From NCBI GenBank assembly GCA_019114015.1, contig DXGG01000065.1, positions 1 through 11,836 of the forward strand: a stretch of 11,836 nucleotides of DNA. The letters run 5' to 3'. Made by a program: the position numbers and the translations under genes. Source of the DNA: Candidatus Onthomorpha intestinigallinarum. GTDB lineage: Bacteria > Bacteroidota > Bacteroidia > Bacteroidales > P3. The notes under the pieces are model-generated. The model saw only the letters and a program-made list of their open reading frames with translations, did no database searches and was not told the DNA's origin. This document shows positions 1-6,677 of the stretch, piece after piece; position 1 is the first letter of the stretch; every line of letters begins with the position of its first letter.

Positions 1-338
1 TTCCGATACTTACGCATTTGGACAATCTGGACAGAAAGGCCCTGAAAAAGATATTGACAGAGCCGAAGAATGCCATAACGAAGCAATACAAGAAGCTTTT
101 TGAACTGGACGGAGTCGATTTGAGTTTTGAACCTGAGGCATTGGATTATTTTGTTGATGTTGCTGTGGAGCATGAATTGGGAGCGAGAGGTTTGAGAGGT
201 ATAATGGAGGCTGTGATGATGAACCTGATGTTTGAGGTTCCAGGCAAGAAAACGCTTAAGAGTTTTGTCGTTACAAGGCAATATGCACAGGAACAGTTTG
301 AGGCTAACGGCAAAGGTCTTTTGAAAGATAAGAATTGA
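1..338 (+). CDS. clpX: ATP-dependent Clp protease ATP-binding subunit ClpX, C-terminal part (5' end outside window)
   Basis: Only the last 111 residues are present. The reading frame is open from the window edge (first full codon at position 3) and stops at TGA 336-338. ClpX is the AAA+ unfoldase that feeds substrates to the ClpP protease in the cytoplasm. What is visible is the end of the large AAA+ domain (PILTHLDNLD, matching the LP-x-x-x-L-x-x-LD stretch of ClpX) and the small C-terminal domain. The small domain includes the sensor-2 motif GARGLR at visible residues 60-65, whose first arginine contacts ATP in the family, followed by a helix ending in a FEVPG segment comparable to the YDLPS of E. 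coli ClpX. The tail is short and lysine-rich. The missing part should hold the zinc-binding domain and the Walker motifs. Family assignment is firm. The gene lies 24 bp upstream of the DUF4294-type gene on the same strand. Confidence 0.95.
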   Translation, partial: PILTHLDNLDRKALKKILTEPKNAITKQYKKLFELDGVDLSFEPEALDYFVDVAVEHELGARGLRGIMEAVMMNLMFEVPGKKTLKSFVVTRQYAQEQFEANGKGLLKDKN

Positions 339-362
339 GTATAATCATAGCGTGTTTTGTTT

Positions 363-947
363 ATGAAGAGGTTTCTTGTCGTGCTTTTCCTATTGTGTTC
401 GGTTTTTGTTAAGGCCCAGCAAAGGGGAGGGATGGTTGTATTCGGTACCATATACAAAGGGGATACCATACCGATGATGTATTTGGATGCGGTTTGCGTA
501 CGGGCTTATGTAAGTCCGTTGACCGAGGAGGAAAAGAGAAAATACAGGAAACTGATACGCAATGTAAAGATAGTTTATCCTTATGCGAAACAGGCAGGCG
601 TGCTTTTGGACAGATACAATATCGTTCTTGCCCAGGCCAAGAACGATTCACAACGCAAGAAGATAATGAAGCAGGCTGAAAAGGAGATAGAATACAAATT
701 CGGACCAAGGTTGAAAAAGTTGAATCGTTCTCAGGGCAAGATACTGATAAAGCTTATAGACAGGGAAACGGGCAGTGATTCTTATGCTTTGGTCAAGGAG
801 TTGAGAGGGAACTTCAGAGCGTTTTTCTATCAGGCGCTCGGGAAGCTGTTCGGTTACAATCTGCGTTCGAAATACGACCCTGTAAATAACGAGGAGGACA
901 GAATGATAGAGAGAATAATATACGGAATAGAAACCAAACGGCTTTAG
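363..947 (+). CDS. Secreted DUF4294-type protein, function unknown
   Basis: A 194-residue protein. ATG 363 is preferred over an in-frame TTG two codons upstream, because it puts MKR directly ahead of a hydrophobic signal peptide (about residues 4-16, likely cleavage after VKA at 18), so the protein should reach the periplasm. The mature part begins with a Gly/Val-rich strand and GDTIP (33-37). It continues with a helical, Lys/Arg-rich middle (about 55-130) containing VYPYAKQA (71-78), LIDRETG (131-137) and an aromatic segment FRAFFYQALGKLFGYNLRSK (151-170) followed by YDP. These blocks match my recollection of DUF4294, a family largely confined to Bacteroidota with no established function. 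No catalytic motif is apparent. It lies between clpX (24 bp upstream) and an NlpC/P60 peptidase (4 bp downstream), so co-transcription with the peptidase is likely. A link to envelope or peptidoglycan maintenance is inference from that neighbour alone. Confidence 0.82.
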   Translation: MKRFLVVLFLLCSVFVKAQQRGGMVVFGTIYKGDTIPMMYLDAVCVRAYVSPLTEEEKRKYRKLIRNVKIVYPYAKQAGVLLDRYNIVLAQAKNDSQRKKIMKQAEKEIEYKFGPRLKKLNRSQGKILIKLIDRETGSDSYALVKELRGNFRAFFYQALGKLFGYNLRSKYDPVNNEEDRMIERIIYGIETKRL

Positions 948-951
948 GCGT

Positions 952-1737
952 ATGCGGTATGGAGTGTGTCTGTTGTCGGTTGTACCTTTGAGGGCGGAAC
1001 CGAGGGAGAGTTCGGAGCAGGTCAGTCAGTTGGTTTTCGGTGATTCGTTCTCCGTGTTGGAATTGAATGACCAAAGAGCTTATGTTGAATTGGCTTTTGA
1101 CGGTTACAGAGGTTGGGTTGACAGAAAACAGGTCGTTGTGATTGACAACAGGGATTTCTTCATGTTGACCAGGTCAAAGCCTCTTTATTCCGTTGATTTC
1201 GCTTCGCAGATTTTAATAAGGGATTTGCGTATCGGTTCGGAAAGACGTGTAAATGTGCCTTTCGGAAGCCGTTTTTTTTCAAATGAATATGTTGTAGGGG
1301 ATTTTATGATACGGGCCAATAATGTTCTTCTGTCAACGGAGCATGCCTTTTCGGAGAAAACGCTGATGAAATATGTGAATATTTTTTTGAATACTCCCTA
1401 TCAATGGGGTGGCAAAACGGTATTTGCCACGGATTGCTCCGGGTTTGTACAAAGCATTTTCAAGATGTTCGGCGTGGGGCTTTTGCGCGATGCTTCCATG
1501 CAGATAACTCAAGGTAAGCAGGTGGATTCGTTGCAGGAGGCCAAGGCTGGGGATCTGGCTTTTTTTGTATCCGACAAGGCAAAAGTGGTTCATGTCGGAA
1601 TATTGCTTTCCTCCACAAGGATTGTTCATGCTTCGGCCTGGGTGAGGATAGATGATATAGATGCCAAGGGCATAATCAGAAAAGAAGACGGTCTTTACTC
1701 GCATAAACTGTTTCAGATACGGCGCTATTTCCATTAG
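952..1737 (+). CDS. SH3b-NlpC/P60 (C40) cysteine peptidase, YkfC/DPP VI-like
   Basis: A 261-residue protein starting at ATG 952, four bases after the DUF4294-type stop. The N-terminal ~125 residues form the SH3b part (S-x-x-P-L-R-x-E-P opening, YRGWVD near 52-57). The C-terminal ~125 residues form the NlpC/P60 domain, with catalytic Cys162 in TDCSGF, His214 in VVHVGI and the third polar residue His226 in IVHAS. PYQWGGK (149-155) and LLRDASMQ (177-184) are further family signatures. Relatives such as Bacillus YkfC cleave the gamma-D-Glu-diamino-acid bond of peptidoglycan peptides and often prefer free N-terminal L-Ala, which would suit peptide recycling. No signal peptide or membrane segment is seen, so a cytoplasmic location is plausible, although a missed upstream start cannot be fully excluded. 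The 3' end overlaps the convergent barrel gene by 4 bp. Domain assignment is firm. The exact substrate is inference. Confidence 0.92.
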   Translation: MRYGVCLLSVVPLRAEPRESSEQVSQLVFGDSFSVLELNDQRAYVELAFDGYRGWVDRKQVVVIDNRDFFMLTRSKPLYSVDFASQILIRDLRIGSERRVNVPFGSRFFSNEYVVGDFMIRANNVLLSTEHAFSEKTLMKYVNIFLNTPYQWGGKTVFATDCSGFVQSIFKMFGVGLLRDASMQITQGKQVDSLQEAKAGDLAFFVSDKAKVVHVGILLSSTRIVHASAWVRIDDIDAKGIIRKEDGLYSHKLFQIRRYFH

Positions 1738-3740
1738 AACCTGACAAACAACTGTATTCCTATGTCTTGCTTGTGGGATGAGGCTATCAGATCGTTGCCA
1801 GAGGATATTTCGTCACGGTCTTCGTATATGTAAACGGCATAGCGTGCGGACAGTTCCATGTTTTTCCACGGTTTTGTCTTTATGTAAAGATATAGTCGGT
1901 GTCCGTTTCCGTTAAGTATGGCGGAACTGTAATTCAACGGCAGATTGTATTCGTATATGGAGAAATGATTGTCGTAATCCGTAGTGTTGAAATAAGCATA
2001 ACGAAGATTCACTTGCAGGGGTATTCTTTTGCCTTTGTATATGGTTTCGAGATAGGCGAAATATCCGTTGTTTTGATTTGACTGATAAGTTGAAGAAAAG
2101 GAATATCCAAGGCGGGATTGCAGTTGGAAGTACTCGTTGATTGAGTATATGTATGAAAACTGCAATTGCTGTACGGTGTTGTCTGTCAATATTTTTTGAT
2201 TGTCGCTTATCTTTTCGTCTTCCTGACGGTTGTTTAGTTTGTAGGTCAGTCTCAACATATTATTGTCATTTGGCGTATATCTTATTTCGCTTCTTATTTT
2301 GAAGCCGTTGGCAGGGCTTGAACTTCTGTACGTGTTGAATGGAAAGTGAAAAAAATCCGTTCCGGCGTAGTATGACAGGTGGTCGTTTATTCTGTGTGCG
2401 AAATTTATGTTCACTCCTTTTTCATTCATGTTTCTTGATTGGGCTCCTATGGCACCGGAATAGAAGTTCTGGAATTTTGAACCGTAATCCCTGTAAGCGA
2501 GGGACAATGTCGTTTTATATGCCAGATTTATTTGCAGTCCTGCTATATATGCGAAGGCTTTGTTTCTGCTTACGGCTATTTCCCCGAACAGTCTTAATCT
2601 TTTGTACAGATAGGAAAAGTCTGTTGCCAAAACATTGTTGTGTTTGCCTTCAAAGTAGTATTTCTGATAGGTTGCGTTACTGTGCTTTATAGGATATTTG
2701 TAGTCATAGTACAAGGCGGTTGCTCCTATCTGGAGTCCTTTGTTTTGATACGTCCAATGGACGCCTGCCATTCTGTTTGCGTTGGAATCTTTCTTTTCGA
2801 GTTCGGACGCTGTTCTGTGTAGTCCTTCGGTCAGTATGCTTCCGGAATAGTCAACCTTGTCATAGCTCGCAAACAGAAACAGATTTGATTTGCCTATTTT
2901 TATGTTTGTCGCAATACCTCTGTTATATCCGTATTCGGTTGTGGAGCGATGGGGTTGTATTCCGAAATTGCGTTTCTTTATGTTTGCGTCCGTCGTAAGG
3001 TAATTCAACGAGAACCCTTGTCCGATGGCAAGTCCTTCTCCGAAATTCAAACGGTAGTCTCCCAATGTTACTTGTTCTATAAAACCTATATCTTTCAGGG
3101 TCAGTTGTATGGCGTAATAATCGAATCCTTTTTTCTGCATGGAATTGAAAAAGGGTTCTCCCGCGTCTTTATCTCCTACTATGCTGAAATGCATTCGGTC
3201 GAAATAATCCATGTAATATCGGAATGTTGTGGCGAATCCTTTACCCAGATAACCTTTGTTGTCCGTTCGGGTATAACCCCTTGATTTTTCCAACACCTGT
3301 TTGTATTGTAGTCTTATTTCATGGGAAGAGTGTTTGAATACGGAGTCAAGTCTCAGGGGCGGTTTGTATTTTGGTTGGCTGACATGTACAAAAGGTGAAA
3401 TGTTGTTTATTGTTGTACTGTCAAATCCATTGATGTATTTCAGTTCGTAAATGCTTAACAATTCTCCGGTTTCTTTTATATAGTGTTGTAGAGAGAATAT
3501 TTGAAAATCATCCAGTCCCAATATTTGCAGTTGGTTTTCGTCTGCATCGTTTAGGTTTATCGGATTCGTGTAAAGGTTATACAATTGTTCTACAAGCAAC
3601 TCCTTGTCTTGGTTGCTTATATCCGATTCTTCTATCTGTCGTAGTCTGTTTTCTATGAATGAGTTTATTTCCTGGGCGTTGCATTTGAATGAAACAAAAA
3701 ACATGAAACAAATAAGGATATATGTTTTCCGCTTATTCAT
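1734..3740 (-). CDS. Helix-hairpin-helix protein with C-terminal outer-membrane beta-barrel
   Basis: A 668-residue protein from ATG at 3738-3740 (a longer reading would run into nrdJ and place the signal peptide internally). MNKRK is followed by a hydrophobic segment and CNAQ, a signal peptide cleaved near residue 22; the Cys is weakly lipobox-like. Residues about 59-121 resemble a tandem helix-hairpin-helix unit of ComEA type (INLNDADENQLQILG, then ETGELLSIYELKYINGFD). The canonical GIG hairpin is replaced by LGLDD, so DNA binding is doubtful. The remaining ~530 residues alternate polar and aromatic amino acids in strand-length blocks, rich in Tyr, Phe and Asn, and end in LFVRF. That terminal Phe fits a BAM-inserted beta-barrel. 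Bacteroidota genomes commonly carry such HHH-plus-barrel proteins with no assigned role. It follows nrdJ by 32 bp on the same strand and is probably co-transcribed with it. Its stop TAA (1734-1736) interlocks with the stop of the convergent peptidase. Confidence 0.85.
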   Translation of the reverse strand: MNKRKTYILICFMFFVSFKCNAQEINSFIENRLRQIEESDISNQDKELLVEQLYNLYTNPINLNDADENQLQILGLDDFQIFSLQHYIKETGELLSIYELKYINGFDSTTINNISPFVHVSQPKYKPPLRLDSVFKHSSHEIRLQYKQVLEKSRGYTRTDNKGYLGKGFATTFRYYMDYFDRMHFSIVGDKDAGEPFFNSMQKKGFDYYAIQLTLKDIGFIEQVTLGDYRLNFGEGLAIGQGFSLNYLTTDANIKKRNFGIQPHRSTTEYGYNRGIATNIKIGKSNLFLFASYDKVDYSGSILTEGLHRTASELEKKDSNANRMAGVHWTYQNKGLQIGATALYYDYKYPIKHSNATYQKYYFEGKHNNVLATDFSYLYKRLRLFGEIAVSRNKAFAYIAGLQINLAYKTTLSLAYRDYGSKFQNFYSGAIGAQSRNMNEKGVNINFAHRINDHLSYYAGTDFFHFPFNTYRSSSPANGFKIRSEIRYTPNDNNMLRLTYKLNNRQEDEKISDNQKILTDNTVQQLQFSYIYSINEYFQLQSRLGYSFSSTYQSNQNNGYFAYLETIYKGKRIPLQVNLRYAYFNTTDYDNHFSIYEYNLPLNYSSAILNGNGHRLYLYIKTKPWKNMELSARYAVYIYEDRDEISSGNDLIASSHKQDIGIQLFVRF

Positions 3741-3772
3741 TTCATGTTTGTATTGAGTGTTATATGATATTG

Positions 3773-6403
3773 TCAACTGCACTTGCTCCATCCGCAGGAC
3801 GAACATTGCTTGCAGCCGCTTGTGTATATTACAGGTTCACCGCATTGCGGGCATTTCTCACCCTCAACTACTGTTCCGTCCTTGACGTACCTTTTCAAGG
3901 CTCTTGCTATTCCGTTTTTCCATGTGTTTATTGAGTCTGTATCCAAAGTAAGTTTAGAAACCAGTTCTATGACATTTTGAATAGGCATTCCGTGTCTCAG
4001 GATTCCGGATATCAGTTTGGCATAATTCCAATATTCTTTTTTAAACATTCGTGACAAACCTTCGATTGTCACTTTGTATCCGTCGGAATCCAAAAACTGA
4101 AAGTCGTATCTTGCCGGTGCGGAACCTTCCTTTACTCTTATAATCCAACCTTTGTCGACAAATGTTGGGAGAAGGAAGTTGTCCGCCTTACCTGAAAATA
4201 TCTCGTAAGGTCTTTTTTCGTACAAACCTACGACAGCAATCCATTTCTCTTTGTCGTTTTGGAATCGAATTACTTCTGCATCCAGTTTTTTTGGCCGTTT
4301 TGGAGCCTTGGTTTCGGTGAACGAGTATTCTTTTTTGCCTTCATTGGCCACCAATACGCCGTTTCTTGAACCGTCTCTGTAAATGGTCATGCCCTTGCAA
4401 CCACATTCCCATGCGGTTTGATAGATTTGAGCTACTACTTCCTCGCTTGTTTCTTTAGGAATGTTGACCGTAACCGATATTGAATGATCAACCCACTTTT
4501 GAATGGCACCCTGCATTTTTACTTTGTTAACCCAGTTAATGCAATTGGCAGTAGCATTGTTATAAGGGGATTTCTCTATTATTTTCTGTATTTCTTCTTC
4601 AGAATATTTGTATTTTAAATCTTCTATGTTATAGCCGTTGATTTCCGCCCATGTGGCAAATTTGTGGTGTAATACGTTATATTCTTCCCATGCCTGGCCT
4701 TCATTGTCGTAAAATGAAACTATGGCTTTATTGTCGTTAGGATTTACTTTTCTTCTTCGTTTGTAAGATACCATAAAGGCAGGTTCTATGCCGGAAGATG
4801 TTTGCGTGCATATGCTTACACTTCCTGTAGGCGCGATTGTCAAAAGAGCGATATTACGTCTGCCGTATTTACACATCATTTCGTACAGTTCACCGTCAGC
4901 TTTTTTCAACCTTTGAATGAACGGATTTTTTTCTTCCAGCTTATAATCATATAAAGGAAAGGCTCCTCTGTCTTTAGCCATAACGACAGAGGAACGATAT
5001 GCCGCACAAGCCAATTCTCTCTGCACCTTAACGGCAAAATCCGTCGCTTGATCCGTTCCGTAAATCAATCCCATTGCCGCAAGCATGTCACCTTCAGCCG
5101 TTATTCCAAAACCCGTTCTACGACCTTCCAAACATTTTAATTTTATATTTAACCACAAATTCTTTTCGACCCTTTTTATGTCGGAAGGCTCGGGATCTGA
5201 ATCAATTTTTTTCAGGATCTTTTCCATCTTTTCAACCTCCAAATCTATGAGGTCGTCCATAAGTTTCTGCCCTTTCTGAACATGTTCCCTGAATAAATCG
5301 AAATTGAATGATGCTTGTTCCGTAAAAGGGTTATCAATGTAAGAATACAGATTGATTGCCAATAACCTGCAGCTGTCATACGCACAAAGAGGTATTTCAC
5401 CGCAAGGATTGGTCGATATTGTTTTGAATCCGAAAGACTGATAACAGTCGGGAACGGACTCTCTGATGATAGTATCCCAAAATAATACTCCAGGCTCGGC
5501 AGAAAGCCATGCATTGTGTATTATCTTTTTCCACAGGCTTTTTGCATCTATGAATTTTTCTACAATTGGCTTTTTATCGTCTATTCGGAATTGTTGCTTG
5601 TATTGTTTCCCTTCTATTGCACAGCGCATGAATTCGTCGTCAATTCTTACGGAAACATTTGCCCCGGTTATTTTCCCTTGTTCCAATTTGGCATCTATGA
5701 AATCCTCCGCATCAGGATGTTTTATTGATATGGACAACATGAGAGCTCCTCTTCTGCCTCCTTGTGCCACTTCTTTTGTAGTATTGGAATATCTTTCCAT
5801 GAACGGAACTATTCCAGTGGATGTCAAAGCAGAATTCTTTACGGGACTGTATTTGGGCCTTATGTGAGAAAGGTCGTGTCCGACACCACCTCTTCTTTTC
5901 ATCAATTGGACTTGTTCTTCATCTATTTTCAGTATTCCACCATAGGAATCGGAGTTGGCAGGATTGCCTATTACAAAACAATTGGACAGGGAAACGACCT
6001 GGAAATCATTTCCTATTCCCGACATCGGACTGCCTTGAGGTATTATGTATTTGAAGTCTTTCAACAATTCATATATCTCATCTTCGCTCATCGGGTTATT
6101 GTATTTGCCTTCTATTCTTGCAAATTCTTTCGCCAAACGCCTGTGCATTTGATCCGGATTCAATTCATAAACATTGTCTCCGTCTCTCAGGGCATACTTG
6201 TTCACCCAAACGTCAGCCGCTAAAGTATCGCCTTTAAAATACTCTATCGAAGAGCGTAAAATATCCTCTTTGTTAAGAACATCATTTGTCATAGCTTCAT
6301 TTCCCTTTATTCTGTCTTTAACACTTCTTTTTCTTCCTTTTCCCTCTGATTTAGAGACGTTTCCGGAAACATTGTCAAAAGAAGAAAACAAATCTAATTC
6401 CAT
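3773..6403 (-). CDS. nrdJ: Class II adenosylcobalamin-dependent ribonucleoside-diphosphate reductase
   Basis: An 876-residue protein from ATG 6403. It converts ribonucleotides to deoxyribonucleotides in the cytoplasm, generating its thiyl radical from adenosylcobalamin without oxygen or a separate small subunit. The thiyl cysteine is Cys334 in NPCGEIPL, with Asn332 and Glu336 as active-site partners. The redox pair is Cys142 (LSNCFV) and Cys345 (DSCRLLAINL). The 11-residue spacing 334-345 equals that of Cys322/Cys333 in Thermotoga maritima NrdJ. PTGSVS (525-530) and YRDGSRNGVL (675-684) are other family motifs. The C-terminus has a TSCPD-like region and a cysteine tail (C851, C854, C864, C867, C870, C875) of zinc-ribbon or redox-relay type. 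The first ~37 residues are Ser/Lys-rich and outside the conserved core, so Met38 (ATG 6292) is a possible alternative start. A TTG further upstream is less likely because a candidate promoter overlaps it. No cobalamin riboswitch was recognised upstream. Identity is firm. Confidence 0.96.
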   Translation of the reverse strand: MELDLFSSFDNVSGNVSKSEGKGRKRSVKDRIKGNEAMTNDVLNKEDILRSSIEYFKGDTLAADVWVNKYALRDGDNVYELNPDQMHRRLAKEFARIEGKYNNPMSEDEIYELLKDFKYIIPQGSPMSGIGNDFQVVSLSNCFVIGNPANSDSYGGILKIDEEQVQLMKRRGGVGHDLSHIRPKYSPVKNSALTSTGIVPFMERYSNTTKEVAQGGRRGALMLSISIKHPDAEDFIDAKLEQGKITGANVSVRIDDEFMRCAIEGKQYKQQFRIDDKKPIVEKFIDAKSLWKKIIHNAWLSAEPGVLFWDTIIRESVPDCYQSFGFKTISTNPCGEIPLCAYDSCRLLAINLYSYIDNPFTEQASFNFDLFREHVQKGQKLMDDLIDLEVEKMEKILKKIDSDPEPSDIKRVEKNLWLNIKLKCLEGRRTGFGITAEGDMLAAMGLIYGTDQATDFAVKVQRELACAAYRSSVVMAKDRGAFPLYDYKLEEKNPFIQRLKKADGELYEMMCKYGRRNIALLTIAPTGSVSICTQTSSGIEPAFMVSYKRRRKVNPNDNKAIVSFYDNEGQAWEEYNVLHHKFATWAEINGYNIEDLKYKYSEEEIQKIIEKSPYNNATANCINWVNKVKMQGAIQKWVDHSISVTVNIPKETSEEVVAQIYQTAWECGCKGMTIYRDGSRNGVLVANEGKKEYSFTETKAPKRPKKLDAEVIRFQNDKEKWIAVVGLYEKRPYEIFSGKADNFLLPTFVDKGWIIRVKEGSAPARYDFQFLDSDGYKVTIEGLSRMFKKEYWNYAKLISGILRHGMPIQNVIELVSKLTLDTDSINTWKNGIARALKRYVKDGTVVEGEKCPQCGEPVIYTSGCKQCSSCGWSKCS

Positions 6404-6430
6404 CGTCCAAAAGTGTAGAATTTCATCGAG

Positions 6431-6438
6431 CAAACTTA
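6431..6438 (-). promoter_or_regulatory. Candidate Bacteroidota -7 promoter element for nrdJ
   Basis: On the minus strand this reads TAAGTTTG, an exact fit to the Bacteroidota -7 consensus TAnnTTTG. Transcription would begin a few bases further on, roughly 20 nt before ATG 6403. No convincing TTTG -33 box is found at the expected distance, so this is a motif match only. If it is real, it excludes the upstream TTG (6431-6433) as the start of nrdJ. Confidence 0.45.
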
Positions 6439-6560
6439 CGAATATTATTCTATCCGCTTAATTTCGTCCAACTTTTAGTTTTCAACACAAGGCAGGTTGC
6501 GAATACTTGGAAGTCCTTTGTAATAAAGCAATGTAACTTGTTGAAAAAACTATTTCCCGC

Positions 6561-6598
6561 TTTAGGACGGCAAACATCTAAAAAAGATTCCGTCATAA
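6561..6598. other. Imperfect hairpin in the divergent nrdJ/aminotransferase intergenic region
   Basis: The 274 bp between the divergent starts (6404-6677) holds no supportable gene. Besides the two promoter candidates it contains this nested inverted repeat. The outer arms are GACGG (6566-6570) and CCGTC (6590-6594), extended by TTTA/TAAA across one mismatch. The inner arms are ATCT (6576-6579) and AGAT (6585-6588) around an A-rich loop. It could be an operator or a leader hairpin, or chance in A/T-rich DNA. No known riboswitch or NrdR-box pattern was recognised. Confidence 0.3.
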
Positions 6599-6639
6599 AA
6601 GAATGAGGGACAAGGTAATGGTTTTCCGTTTTTTATACA

Positions 6640-6647
6640 TATTTTTG
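6640..6647 (+). promoter_or_regulatory. Candidate Bacteroidota -7 promoter element for the aminotransferase-galE pair
   Basis: This reads TATTTTTG, an exact fit to TAnnTTTG, and lies 31 bp before ATG 6678, so the predicted leader is about 25 nt. A T-rich run (6622-6635) occupies the upstream region but no clear TTTG -33 box is present. The start codon has no well-spaced Shine-Dalgarno sequence, as is usual in Bacteroidota. Confidence 0.45.
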
Positions 6648-6677
6648 CAAAAAGGAAAATTAAACGATAAATAGGGC

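Noticed and set aside
357..362. TTG 357 as the start of the DUF4294-type protein.
   Set aside because: ATG 363 gives a standard Lys/Arg-then-hydrophobic signal peptide without the extra two residues.
3741..3806. A longer N-terminus for the HHH-barrel protein beginning at 3806.
   Set aside because: It would overlap the end of nrdJ and bury the signal peptide; ATG at 3738-3740 places the signal peptide at the N-terminus.
6404..6433. TTG at 6431-6433 as the start of NrdJ.
   Set aside because: It adds ten residues with no family support and falls inside the candidate -7 promoter element; ATG 6403 or 6292 is more plausible.
6404..6677. Possible cobalamin riboswitch upstream of nrdJ.
   Set aside because: I could not find a B12-box-like sequence or the expected paired architecture on the minus strand; only a small nested hairpin is present.
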